Of a stretch of DNA of 64,000 bases, positions 14,336 to 25,861 are shown one piece after another; within the stretch, counting starts at the first letter, position 1, and each line of letters opens with the position of its first letter. Made by a program: the position numbers and the translations under genes. Below the pieces are notes generated by a model. It was not told where the DNA came from, made no database searches, and saw nothing but the letters and a program-made list of their open reading frames with translations. Source of the DNA: Paramecium sonneborni (Eukaryota > Ciliophora > Oligohymenophorea > Peniculida > Parameciidae); assembly GCA_905182985.1 (NCBI GenBank), contig CAJJDN010000023.1, positions 662,090 through 726,089 of the forward strand, in the 5' to 3' direction.

Positions 14336-15660
14336 ATGTTTGAAGAGAATGAATAAACAAATTTAGTATAAATTTTAGAAGGTAAATAAGCGAAAAACAT
14401 AAGTGGATATAGTTAAGAATTAACATAAGTAAGTAATTAAATGATGTTAAAGCAAAAAAGAAAGATTTTGGAAGATTTTAAGGGATTGAATGTGTATGAT
14501 GATAAAGGTTTATTGAGGAGTGATTGTAGAATAAAGAAGTATGTGGATGGAAGTCGTTATGAAGGATAATTAGTGGGAGAAAAGAGGATAGGTTTTTGAA
14601 TAAATAATATTAGATAAGGGAGAGGGATAAATTATTATAATAATGGGGATATTTATGTAGGAGATTGGGATGGAGATATGTTTAATGGTTATGGACATTA
14701 TTTTTTTATGAATGGAGAGAGATATAGTGGTAATTTTAAGAATGGATGTAAAGAAGGATAGGGTAAATATTATTATTTGAATGGTAATACTTATGATGGA
14801 AATTGGGTTAATAATTAGAAATAAGGAATAGGAAAATATTATTATTATAGTACAGATGAATATTATGATGGATAATGGAATAAAGGATAGAAACATGGTT
14901 AAGGAGAGGCTAAATATGCATATGGAGAGATTTATAAAGGAGATTTTTAGAATGATAAAAGAAATGGTTTTGGTATTATGAGATTTAATGATGGAGCAAG
15001 AGTAGAAGGATAATGGGTGGATGATTAATTAAATGGAATAGGAAAGATATTTTATTAGAATGGAGATACATTTGATGGAACATGGTTAAAAAATTAAAAA
15101 AGTGGTAAAGGAGTTTATACAATGTGTGAAGGTAAATAGATATATAAAGGATCATTTGAAAATGATATGATGAATGGATTAGGTTATTTATAATATGAAT
15201 CAGGAGATATTTATTAAGGATATTTTAAAGATGGTAAAAAAGATGGAGAAGGGGAATTCTATTATTAAGCATCAAGTAAATTATATATATACATACAATT
15301 AGAGGATCATTACAAAGGATAATTTAAAAAAGATTTTAGAACTGGTTATGGAGTTATGCATTATGCTAATGGTGATATTTATTAGGGAGAATGGTTTGAA
15401 GATTAAAAATAAGGAAAAGGATAGTACTATTATAGTATGACTAATGATAAATTTGATGGAGATTGGATTAGAGATAAAAAACATGGAAAGGGAGTTTATA
15501 CTTTCGGGTATATTATCAAATTTATTTTAGAAATGGGGATATTTATGAAGGGGAATGGAGTTAAGATAAATGGCATGGTAAAGGTAAATATACCTCTAAA
15601 GATAAAACATATATGTATGGAGAATTTAGAAATCATAAATTTGTTACTCCTATGAACTGA
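14336..15660 (+). CDS. MORN-repeat protein (424 aa)
   Basis: ATG 14336-14338, TGA 15658-15660. Two introns: 14592-14618 (27 nt, acceptor AAG) and 15508-15530 (23 nt, acceptor TAG); coding length 1,275 nt = 425 codons. After an N-terminal 75 residues the protein is almost wholly MORN repeats (Y-x-G-x-W/F-x6-G-x-G-x-Y...N-G-D), about twelve of them, e.g. YSGNFKNGCKEGQGKYYYLN, YDGNWVNNQKQGIGKYYYY, YKGDFQNDKRNGFGIMRF, FDGDWIRDKKHGKGVYTFG. MORN proteins bind membranes or scaffold cytoskeletal structures such as basal bodies and cortical structures in ciliates; the partner cannot be told. The first intron was placed by MORN spacing: splicing to 14619 gives GEKRIGRGINYYNNGD with the exact 23-residue period, whereas the nearer TAG at 14611-14613 would break the frame and reading through meets TGA at 14597. 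Confidence 0.85.
14592..14618 (+). other. 27-nt intron with competing acceptors
   Basis: The intron starts GTTTTTG and could end at TAG (14613, 22 nt) or AAG (14618, 27 nt). Only the 27-nt form keeps the MORN frame and repeat spacing. It is 3n long but contains an in-frame TGA at 14597-14599, so retention stops translation. This fits the known bias of Paramecium 3n introns to carry in-frame stops so that unspliced mRNA is degraded by nonsense-mediated decay. Confidence 0.7.
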
Positions 15661-15691
15661 TTTATTTATTTATAATAGTATATTATTATTC

Positions 15692-17139
15692 TCATTATTC
15701 TAATCTGGTACTATCTTATTCGTCCTCAGAATCTACATCATCTTCATTCTCATCATCAAATTCAACCTCAACTTCATTCTATTTCTTAACTTTATAAAAA
15801 TAATAAGCACCACAGGCTAATGCTGGTACTATTCCTAATAATTGTTATTTCCCTTTTAAAACATTTTTTGCCAACATTACACCTAAAGAACCAACTAATG
15901 CAGTCCCTACTGCTGGAACTGCTACTTCTTCTGCTTTCTCTTTAAAAGTCTTCGTTGTCCAATTTGATCTTATTGATCTCTTACTATTAGCTGATTATGT
16001 TTCATCTAATTATTAATCTTTATTTATTTACTTCTTCTTTTCTTTCTATCATTTTTATTTATAGCATTTAATTTACTAAGATCTAATTTTATTTCTTCAT
16101 TTTATCCTAATATTAGATTTTATATCTCTTCTTAAACTGAATCATTTTATTATACACAAGGAAATTAAACCTTTGCCTATTATTTTTAAATTGATTAATT
16201 TCTACGATTCCCTTTCATCGCACTTACTTTTTAATTAGGATTTAAATCAAAATTACTTATATCTTATTGTTTATTATTATTATCTTTTATTTATTATTAT
16301 AATTATTACTATTACTATTACTCTTATTATTATTATTACTCTTATTATTATTATTACTCATATTATTTTTATTATTATTATTATTACTCTTATTATTTTT
16401 ATTATTATTATTATTACTCTTATTATTTTTATTATTATTATTATTATTACTCTTATTATTTTTATTATTATTATTATTACTCTTATTATTTTTATTATTA
16501 TTATTATTATTACTCTTATTATTTTTATTATTATTATTATTCCTAAAATTTCAAAATATCATCATTGCTTAAGTATGTCACAAATTATTATTTCGATTCG
16601 ATTATTTCTACGTTCTTTTTTAGTTCTATCAATTTTAATGATTCACAATATAACTAGTTATTCATATATATTTAAGATTCTTCATCTCGCTTTTCGGAAT
16701 AATTAATATCGTTTTAATTTGTTTAATTTTAATTTATGTTTTCATTTACAGATTTAACTATTTCATTTTTTGCTGCAAATCTCTCTAACATTTTTAAGAC
16801 ATTCTTCTAATAAAATTGTTTTGTTGATTATTTTCGATCATTCTTTCGAATTTAAAATTCTTATTCTTAAATTTATTCTTGCTCTAAATCAGGATTATTT
16901 GGTGCTTAAAAACTATTATTCATAATCTCTGAAGTATCATTTGATTTTTTAGATTTCAAACTCTCCAAATATCTATCAGTTTTGATCTTGTAAAATTCAT
17001 GAATTGTTTGTTTTTTTCCTTTTCTTATTACTTAATTCTCGCTCGAAATGAATTAATATTACTATTTTTTTGTCTCAGGATCTGACCCTTATGCTTAATT
17101 ACTAGCTAAAGAATTATTTTCTTGAATGATTTAATTCAT
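15692..17139 (-). CDS. Polyglutamine/coiled protein with a C-terminal hydrophobic segment (473 aa)
   Basis: ATG 17139-17137, TGA 15694-15692, one intron 16006-16031 (26 nt); 1,422 coding nt. No known domain recognised. The N-terminal 200 residues are charged and Gln-rich (ERFAAKNEIVKSVNE, DRYLESLKSKKSND). A long glutamine tract follows (coded by 16542-16281), interrupted regularly by Lys and Glu. After the tract comes a basic segment, SKRSIRSNW, then an alanine/glycine/leucine-rich region (ALVGSLGVMLAKNVL and LGIVPALACGAYYFYKV) that could form one or two membrane hairpins. The protein ends in an acidic tail (VEFDDENEDDVDSEDE). Topology suggests a tail-anchored or peripheral membrane protein with a cytosolic polyQ domain; function unknown. 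It is convergent with the MORN gene, the two stops being only 31 bp apart. Confidence 0.75.
16281..16542 (-). repeat. TAA/TAG-coded polyglutamine minisatellite
   Basis: On the minus strand about 260 bp of TAA codons is punctuated by AAA (Lys) and GAG (Glu), in units of about 27-30 nt of the form Q4-6-K-QQ-E, repeated roughly seven times. The units differ only in the number of TAA codons, so copy number probably varies by slippage. The frame is that of the surrounding 473-aa protein; in other frames the same DNA would read Asn- or Ile-rich. Confidence 0.85.
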
Positions 17140-17168
17140 AATTAACAATAATATTAATAATTATTTAA

Positions 17169-18478
17169 TCATTAATTATTTTTATTTAATGCCTTACAGA
17201 ATCCCTTCGATACACAATAGCAACAAGCCCAATCTGGTTTTACTTATTGTCTATAAACAATTAATTGATGTCCTTGATGACAAAAATCTTTGCAAACTGA
17301 ACAAACCCAATGTATGTTACATTGTTAACAACTAAAGTAATCAACTAATCTATCTTTATTGAATTTGTATGTAATGCATTCCTTCGGTTATTGACTCTTT
17401 AAACTGATATCACCAATTACAACAATAATTGAACCTTATTTAACCTAACCTAAGGATGCTAAAAAGATCTCACTATTCATAGGATATATTTGATATTATT
17501 GAGAAATAACATCAATATCATTCTTTACTACTTATTGATTAATTTTATAGAGATCTTAAGGCTTGCAAAATACTATTTTCAATTTATGAGGATCGAAATT
17601 CTATATAGGATCATTTTTTTTATCAAAATATTAATGAATTACTTCAGCAATTGAACTAATCCTATTATTTACTTTAAATGGCCATGGAAATTGTATATTT
17701 TATTTAGGTAAAACAATTTAGATTAGAATCTTAATTAATTTTTATACTTACATCAATTTGTTCGCATTTAAATTAATGTAAAGTCTTATAAACACATTCT
17801 GCATAATAATCTTTTAATTATTAAAAACTATTTTCAATTTGTTTAGCTGCCTCTTTATAATTGTTAGTTATTTGTTCTTTCATTTAATCCTATATTTCGT
17901 TATTGTTAAAATACATTTATCTCAGCTTCCACTTTTTGTTAATAATCAATTCTTAGTTCCTATTATCTAGCTTTATATTCATCTATAGCATCAATGTATT
18001 TGCTCTCATATAAATTGTACATTTATTAAACAGCATTTTTAAATATCTTGCTTATATGATTAACTTACATCTGATATCATTTTGTAATCAGGCAAGAAAC
18101 TATTGGTATTTTGATCTCCAAATACATTGTTTACTTTATTGGATAATTATTATTTTTTTTGATCATCGATTATTTCTATTGTGAATAATGAATAAATTAC
18201 ATTTGATTTGATGAATCTGATTATTTTTAAAGAGATCTGCTTTATTTAATTCTATGTTGCATAAGGGACATTTATGATACCTATTGATGACTTCTTCGAT
18301 GCAATTCTTTTTTTAAATAATTGATAAATTACATAGCAGAAACAATGACCACATTTAGTTAGAAATGGGTTATTAAATTCATTAATGCAAACAGGACATT
18401 GAAGTTATTTTAAAATTAAATCGGCCTTGTATAAGATAGTAAGTATACATTGATCATGAAATCACCTTAATGTTACAT
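17169..18478 (-). CDS. RING finger plus UBR-box-like zinc finger protein, probable E3 ubiquitin ligase (388 aa)
   Basis: ATG 18478-18476, TGA 17171-17169. Six introns: 18426-18448 (23 nt), 18307-18332 (26), 18176-18200 (25), 18047-18068 (22), 17890-17914 (25), 17730-17751 (22); exons total 1,167 nt = 389 codons. After residue 17 comes a C3HC4 RING: CPVCINEFNNPFLTKCGHC, then FCYNCIEEVINRYHKCPLC, the second half appearing only after removing the 26-nt intron. The middle is helical and charged. The C-terminal about 70 residues have paired Cys/His (YFSCQQCNIHWVCSVC, FCHQGHQ, WACCYCVSKGFCKAL), resembling the UBR-type zinc finger that reads N-degrons or mediates substrate binding. RING recruits an E2; the UBR-like module probably selects the substrate. 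RING assignment is firm; UBR is by motif resemblance. Start codon 18478 is 23 bp from the stop of the upstream gene, so the promoter must overlap that gene's end. Confidence 0.85.
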
Positions 18479-18501
18479 ATATATTAATTAAATAAATTAT
18501 A

Positions 18502-20321
18502 TCAAAAGACTCTTTAATTTTTGCATTTGATCATATCTTCATCATTATATTCAAAGTCATACAAGGAGTAATCTAATTTGATTCCAGATTGTGATAACTA
18601 TCAGAATAGAGAGTGTAATTACATTAGATTCATCTAATGGAGGTCTTTTAAGTGGAGGATTATATAGATTTAAAGTATTTCTTCCAGTTCTAACACTACC
18701 ATCAGGTTTAACAAATAGTATAAAAGATAAATAGTCTGAATAACTATGATAATAATAATAATACTTTTCCAGTCATCATAGCTTATTCTTAGTAATTATA
18801 AAAAAGCGAAATTCTTCATTGAATTCAATAAGAATAGATCTAGCTGCTTTATTACTAATTTCTTTCATTTAAGGATCTGCTTCAACAAGTGGTAATGGAT
18901 TAGATTCTGTATTTTATCCAGGATTAGGACTACTAGGATCATGAATAGTAGTATTAAATGCAAGTGGTTATCCACTAGGATCAAACATTACTTGTTATTC
19001 TTAAAATGCTGAACACATAATCCTCATAAAATTATTAGCAATCTTATTTTAAATGAAATGTATTTAAATTCTATAACCTTTTCTCATATCTCCCTTTAAT
19101 ACATATTCTTTTAATTATGGAGTAGCTTTTCTTTTATTTCCAAAGACTTCAACTTATTCTGTTACTTTATAATTTTAACCATTTAAACTGAATTCTCCAT
19201 TATCTTTATTCTTTGGTTCCTTCCCTTCAATAGCAGCTTCATAATTTCTATCAAATAAGCTTCTTAAATGAATATATGGTATATTATATTCCAAAGCTGT
19301 TTATTCTGGATATATAGATCTAACTTATCCTAAATCTTCGTCATTTGGATATGTAATTCTCATATGAAACCATGCATTAGGAATAGGTTCTAACTTTGCA
19401 ATATTTTCTATTGTAATAGTAGCATCTGTTGGTCCTTTATATAATGGACATTTAAATTTGCCTCTCTTTAATTATCTTTATTAATCAAATAAATCTATTT
19501 ATGTCCAACCATATGATTAAGTCTTACCAATGTTTTCTTCTAATCTTTTACTTACTGGTAATTAAACTTCTATTATTAATAATACTTCTTAATGAGCAGG
19601 AATCTCATATAATTAACTAGTTTCTCCTATCAATACTCTAGTTGAACTCTCTCCTTCTATTTCACAATCATATGGTTCTATTAATTTTGGTTAATTTAAT
19701 TGTTGCATATTATTAAATACTGCAAAAACAAATTACGCTAATTTAGTTTTTCTTGGTAATCCTAATACATAATCCCAATGAATAACTAATCCTTCAGCTG
19801 GATCATATAAATGACTCTCTTTTCTAACCTCTCCAAAATCATTTCTCAATCTATTCTCTATTATAAATTTCCTTTAATCATCTACCCATTTATTATTCTC
19901 AAATTCTTTATCCTTTTCTCTTCTCTTTTTCTCAAAATTTCTTCTTACTCTCTATAATCTTTATTCTTAAATTATCTTTTCCATCTCTGCTCTCATTGTT
20001 GACAATTCCTTATATTATTCCATCTTAAATCTGTATATCTCTGTACCTATTGGAATTCTTGAAATCATTCTCAAAGCATCTACTTCCTAAGCTTATAAAT
20101 TCATTAATATTTATTCTTCTCTTGTCAAATCAACTCCTCTTACATTATTTTATAAAAAAAACTCTTTCTTTCTTGAAAATTATTAGAATGGATCATTAAA
20201 ATCTTTCTTTCTCTCTTTTAATGACTTCATCTCTTATTATTAAGCATTTATAAAAATAGGTTACTATTATTAAATTAATTATATTGGTTGCTACTACTAT
20301 ACTTAAAATTAATTTAATTAC

Positions 20322-20354
<33 letters not shown>

Positions 20355-21480
20355 GGTTATTAAACTGCTCCTTTATAAAATGATTCTAAATTATTAACAT
20401 CATTTAAAAACTTAGGATCTTAACCTCCTGCTTATCAATAATCATTCTTTAATTATTATAATTCATCTATCCCTTAATTTGATAAATGAGATTAAGGTCT
20501 AGCTGTTTTTAATCTATCTACTCGTTCCATTTATTCTCTTTTCAATTGATCTAATCTCTAAGCATCTTATGCTATCTTCTCTTTCATTCTAGCAATCTCT
20601 TCATAATTCTAATGATTTCTTATCTAACTTTAATCATTTAATGTTTATTAGCTATTTCTTATACTATTCTTTGATGACTCTCCTCTTCTGACTTCTCCAA
20701 AATCACCTAATTTGATTCTTTCTAAATTATCCAAAATCCTATTTCTCTCTGCATCCAAATATTCTAATCTTGTGTGTAATTTAACTAATTATATTTAGCC
20801 TCTGAATATTAAGCGGATGCTATTATTCTATTATCGGTAATTCTTTATGCTTATTCCATAGAAAAGAACGTCTTATGTCCTCTTGTATATATTCTTATAT
20901 CTTCTATTAATTATAATTGCTTATTTTTCAAATCTTCTCTTTTTACTAATAGTTTTTCAAGTATCTATTTCTTTTATTCTTCTAATACTGACATCTTCCA
21001 TGAATCTATTTCATTGATCACTTTACGAATTTGTTCTTTTTCAATTCTACATTGAAATTCTCTCTCCATCTTTAATTCTACTTCTTGTAACAGAATTGAA
21101 TAAATGTGTTCATCTTAATCATTAACCACTCTCATTTATTATCTATCTTACTTTAACTTATCTATTTAATCAATTAATTCATCCTCTCTCTTTGTCAATA
21201 CTGCATTTTCTAAATTCTTAAAATCATCATCATTAGTCTTAAGATTAGATTTTATTTAGTCCTGATTTATTAAATCTACATACTAATGTATATCCACTTA
21301 ATTCTTAACTGATGGTGGATCCTACTGTTTTACACTTGGTTTCAATTCTGCATATCCTGATTTTGTTACATAATCATGTTTCTGTTCCAATTTATTTGAA
21401 TTACCATAATCAGAATTTATACAAAACTATCCTCTATTTATGCTTTAATACTCTTTTAACATGATTTGCCAATTATTCAT
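18502..21480 (-). CDS. Coiled-coil protein with a C-terminal beta-rich (C2-like?) region; gene model not fully resolved
   Basis: ATG 21480-21478, TGA 18504-18502. The first third is coiled coil (EVELKMEREFQCRIEKEQIR; YLDAERNRILDNLERIKL); then a short TAA-coded Gln run; then a second helical block (EKIIQEQRLQRVRRNFEKKR) and about 450 residues of beta-rich sequence (HWDYVLGLPRK, SYGWTQIDLFDQ, KCPLYKGPTDATITIE, AWFHMRITYPNDEDLG, VKPDGSVRTGRN). Safe introns: 20139-20162 (24 nt), 18598-18622 (25). A further shift near 20.8 kb needs an unusually short intron, 20769-20785 (17 nt) or 20850-20869 (20). Two problems remain: an in-frame TGA at 20437-20435 and a one-base shift near 18779, after which splicing out 29 nt (about 18732-18760) restores a good frame. 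No family recognised with certainty; the layout resembles axonemal or basal-body proteins. Either the gene is damaged or the sequence has small errors. Confidence 0.6.
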
Positions 21481-21568
21481 TTGATTCAAATATCATTTTA
21501 CAATATTAACATATATTCTCATTCATAATTATTATTAATCTAAATATTCTAATTTTATTTATTTCATA

Positions 21569-23188
21569 ATGAATCAATAATTAGATGACTCAAAAGAGAG
21601 TGCAAAATCTCAATCACTAGAAAGATATCTACAAATTGAATCTACTAAGAATTCCTTATCTCCACTCAGATAAGTATAAACTACAAGAGTCAATTATGAG
21701 TCATCTATACTAAAGCTTCAGAATGGGAAATATACTAATTCATCAATTGCATTTAAGGATGCCCTTAATAAGAAGAAATGTGAACTGATTAAGAAGCCAT
21801 AAAAATCAGTTGTCGAAATCCCTAAGAAACCAATTTAATAACAATAAAAACCTGTCAAAAGTATGAAAAATAACTATAATATAGAATTTGATAAAGTATA
21901 AGAAAATATAAAACAATCTTAAATGAAGTCTGAGGAAGTGAAAAAGAAAAAAGAAGAGTAAAAATAAAAGGAAGACCAAGATAAATAGAAAAATGAAGCT
22001 GTTTTAGAATCTGATGAAGGTAATAAATAAAATTAAATTTTTTATAGCATTTTTAGAAACTGTGAATAGATTGTATGATTTTGAGAAAAGAAGAACTAAG
22101 TAAATATAAAAATTAGTGGATGAAGAGAAAAATAAAGAGAAATAATAATTATAAGCTAGACCATTCTTAAATCAGAAGAGTTGCATTTTGTTAGATAGAA
22201 AATTAAAATAATTGATTGAAGAAGATGAGTCATATAAGCAAATTTGTTAATTTAAAGATATGTCTGTGTAAGCTGATTTGTTACCAAGTTTACCAAAAAT
22301 AAAAGATTTCTAAATAATTAAGTATTATAAAAGATTAATATAAGCTAAAAGAATTTAAACTTAAACAAATCTTAACAATAGATAACAATTGTTATAGAAT
22401 AAGATTTGAAAGAATAAGCAGAGGTGGCTGAAGATGTTTAATATAAATAAGATCAAAATCATAAGATAGTTTAAACTTAAGAGATTAAATTTAAAGTGAG
22501 TGATACTATCAAAAAATAAGTGTAAGGATAATAGACAGTAGAGATAAAACAATTATAAGAGAAAGAAACACCAAAAAAATAGAAGGTAAATAATTAAAGA
22601 CAAAAGAGATAAGAAATTATGGAATAATAGGGATAAAGAATCAAGACTGAATGTGAATACTATGTTCCTATTCATATAAGATAATAATAAATTATATAGA
22701 AAAAATAAGAATGGGTTAAATAATAATAAGAAATGAAGAAATAGTAGGAAGAAGAATAAGAGAAGTAATTTTAGGAATTATGGGAAAAGGAAAAAGAGAA
22801 ATATAAGAAAAATAGTGTGGGAGAAGTAAATGTTGAAGAATTTGTTAATCAATAAATAAGTTGGTTAGAAAAGAGAAATGATCATATTTTGACTGAACAA
22901 ATCAAAAAAGATAAAGAAATTGTTTAAAAATTAACATTTAAACCATAAATTTAAAAAAGAGGATCTAATAATTAAGATAAGAATGAAAAAGTAGAGTTAA
23001 GATTATTGGATTATTAATAGAAGAAATAAGAAAATTTACTTAAACTAGAAAATAAATATTTACCAACATTTAAACCTAATTTAACATAAAAATCAGTAAT
23101 TTTATTTACATTAATACCTTAGTTATTGAATCTAGATTGGGTTTCAAAAAGTGTTAGTAATGCTTCATTTAATAATCTTTGGTCATGA
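21569..23188 (+). CDS. Coiled-coil protein rich in Gln/Lys/Glu (522 aa)
   Basis: ATG 21569-21571, TGA 23186-23188; introns 22020-22047 (28 nt) and 22322-22344 (23); 1,569 coding nt = 523 codons. Divergent from the preceding gene, 88 bp apart. Low-complexity helical protein: basic N-terminal 150 residues, then VNRLYDFEKRRTKQIQKLVD followed by QARPFLNQKS, and near the C-terminus KLTFKPQIQKRG and KYLPTFKPNL. The pairing of RLYxFxKxR with a later F-x-P-x-I/L short motif is common in protist coiled-coil proteins of cilia and cortex, but I cannot name a family. TTLL starts 40 bp downstream on the same strand. Confidence 0.75.
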
Positions 23189-23228
23189 ATGTATATATAA
23201 ATTTTTATTATTATTATAATAATATAAA

Positions 23229-25827
23229 ATGGCTGATAAAGAACAAATAACAATGCCTTATTTAAATTTTAGTATTAATTAGCCAAATAATATATTAAGC
23301 ATTTCAAAATATGTAGAATATTAAAATTAGCGAACATTTGACTCCTTAAAAACATAGATCTATGGAATAATTATTAAAATCTCCAGGAATTTAAGAACTC
23401 GTCAAAGATTCTGTGAAATCAGTTTTAAATAATCCAAATCATATAACATAATATCGATATGAAAATTTAGATAGATCTGAAAGTCCAATGCCTTCATAAT
23501 AATTGCCAAAACTAGAGAGATTTAACAATACAAATGTTTTGAAGTAGATTCATCATCTTAAAAAGAATAAGAGTAATTAAAATTATCTATAATAGATGCC
23601 AATTCTCCAAAATCTTATAAAAAATCTTTTAATCTACATTAGAAATTTAAGTAGGGTCGCTTTTTATAGATGTTTCCTTAGGTTGATGGTTAGAATACAT
23701 TAAATATTTAATCTAAACCAATTCATGTGATAAGTATTATAGTAGATAACATTAGAAAGAATTAAATTATAGGAGGCATTTCTAAATAATTCTATGGATA
23801 CTAAAGTAGAGAGAGATATAATAGAAAAGTTGAAATAAAAGATGGAGATTGATAGATAAAACAGATTGAATGATATAGAAACTGTAAAAGCTTTAAAATT
23901 AATTGAACCTAGAAAAAATTCATAATTGTTAAAAACATCTAGAAATTCAAAATTTGAAAATATATCTAATATAACTGGCATGTCTTTATCATAATAAATG
24001 CCTTAATTGACAGGACCAATAATATTGCAACCATTGTAGTAATAATAACAATAATAAATATAATAATAATAAAAAGTGTCAAAATAGAAAAAAAAAAAAT
24101 AAAAAAAGTTTGATGGAATATATTTTATTGATCCAAAATACCCTTAAGATGTTGTATTTTAAGAAAAATATGCTTCTATGAGACATTATTTTAATATTTT
24201 GAATCTATCAAATTGTATATTTGTTTAACCAACATTAAACATTTATAAGGCATATGTTGGTAAAGGTAATAATGGTATGTTAGTCAGATAAATAATAAAA
24301 TATCGTTGGTGGTGGAGTATATAAGATGAGATGGAATAATGTCATTTTGTTTGGACTCAATTAAAAGTGAATTAGATTCATGAGAATATGAAATCATTAA
24401 ATAGAAATCCAAATGAATAAAATACATGTTAAAGTGCATCTTCTTCTATTACAACAATAGGATCAATAGGACTAAATAAATAAGATGATTAAAGTGATAA
24501 TGAATAATAGATAAAAAATAATAAATTAGTAAATTCTTAATGGATTAAATTTATATCTATTAATGAGATTAGATAATATAGTTAAATATTGAATGGATAA
24601 GGAAGATCTTCTAAATTATTAACATTAGAGTAAGCATAGAATATTAAGTCTAAATTATAAATTTATAATGAGCCTATAAAGGTTCATAATCATTTGGAAA
24701 ACAATTTTCATTTAGGTAATAAAAAGGCTTTATTTTATAATATGAAAGCATATTATGAATCATAGAATATAAATGTATTTGATAATTTACCTGTTACTTA
24801 TCATATTAAAAGTTAAGATGGTCCAGAATATTAATAATTTTTGGATGCATATAAAGAGAGATAATAGTTAATAATAAATTAAGAATAAGATAAACGTAGA
24901 AATATATGGATAATAAAACCAGGAGAAATAACAAATAGAGGCAATGGAATAAAAATTTCAGAAGATTTGAATGAAATATAATAAATATTGAATTCAAGGG
25001 AAATGCATAAAAATGGAAGTTACAAAACTTTTATAGTTTAATTATATATAGATCGTCCATTACTTTATAATAAAAGAAAGTTTGATATAAGATGTTATAG
25101 TATGTATGTTTCAATAAATGGAAATTAAAAGGGTTATTGGTATACAGAAGGTTATGTTAGAACATCAAGTAAAGAATTTTCAATGAAGAATTTAACAAAT
25201 AAAATGATTCATTTAACAAATGATGCAGTTTAAAAGAAAGGAGAAGATTATGGAAAATATGAAAAAGGGAATAAGGTAAGTTTTGAAGATTTTGCAATTT
25301 ATATAGAGAATTTAGGAGGAGATTTTACTAAAATATATTAAAAAATGAAAGTATAATTATAATAGTATATTATTAGTAAATGGCAACAGATTAATTTAGA
25401 GCTGTTTATGGTAAAATGGATTAGAATAAAAAAGAGAATACATTTGAAATATTTGGATTAGATTTCATGATTGATGAATAATTTAAAGTATTAATGATTG
25501 AAGCTAATACTAATCCATCAATTGAAATATGTTGTCCATTATTATCTAAATTAATACCATAAATGTTAGATAATGCATTTAAGTAATAATTATAAATAAT
25601 TTAAGAATATGTTTAGATCCTATATTTCCACCACCTAATTTTTATAATCCAAAGAAGATTATTTGTGATAATTATCTTGATAATAAATTTGAATTGGTTT
25701 TTGATGAAGTTACAGATGCACCACTTTTAAATTAAACTTAATAAAATTGTAATTCTTGTTTATATTATAAGATGATATTGGACTTATAGAAGAAGAATCT
25801 GAAGAAGAAGAAGAAGAACCTTAATGA
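23229..25827 (+). CDS. Tubulin tyrosine ligase-like (TTLL) enzyme, probable tubulin polyglycylase/polyglutamylase (817 aa)
   Basis: ATG 23229-23231, TGA 25825-25827; introns 23272-23299 (28 nt), 23573-23595 (23), 23734-23755 (22), 25351-25376 (26), 25583-25605 (23), 25749-25771 (23); coding 2,454 nt. N-terminal 250 residues are low complexity with Gln runs. The TTL domain follows: YVGKGNNGMLVRQIIKYRWW, HFVWTQLK, then NRRNIWIIKPG-type segment seen here as RRNIWIIKPGEITNRGNGI, FIVQLYIDRPLLYNKRKFDI, RCYSMYVSINGNQKGYWYTE, MIHLTNDAVQKKG, and the metal-binding FEIFGLDFMID with LMIEANTNPSIE (E-x-N). A Pro-rich linker (DPIFPPPNFYNP) and acidic tail (EEESEEEEEE) close the protein. These are the conserved ATP-grasp elements of TTLLs, which add Glu or Gly chains to tubulin tails, mainly in cilia. 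Presence of the IKP, R-x-Y and E-x-N residues suggests activity. Which amino acid it adds cannot be told from motifs alone; the IWIIKPGE...NRGxGI form and EANTNPSIE resemble the TTLL3/8-TTLL10 branch. Confidence 0.9.
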
Positions 25828-25861
25828 TTAAAATAATATTAATTATAAATTATTACTTACG

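Noticed and set aside
14597..14599. Premature stop in the MORN gene
   Set aside because: At first it looked like a Gly-to-stop mutation, but it falls inside a 27-nt intron whose removal gives exact MORN spacing.
14588..14616. Retained 26-bp TA-bounded IES in the MORN gene
   Set aside because: Excision leaves the wrong frame, whereas the 27-nt intron restores both frame and repeat spacing.
14077..15484. Hydrophobic minus-strand ORFs over the alpha-kinase tail and MORN gene
   Set aside because: Antisense shadows of AT-rich coding DNA; the plus strand carries the MORN repeats and the Cys-rich tail.
18730..18780. Retained internal eliminated sequence (IES) around the TGA pair
   Set aside because: The segment has TA ends and a 7-bp inverted repeat, but a TA-to-TA excision of 34 bp would break the downstream frame.
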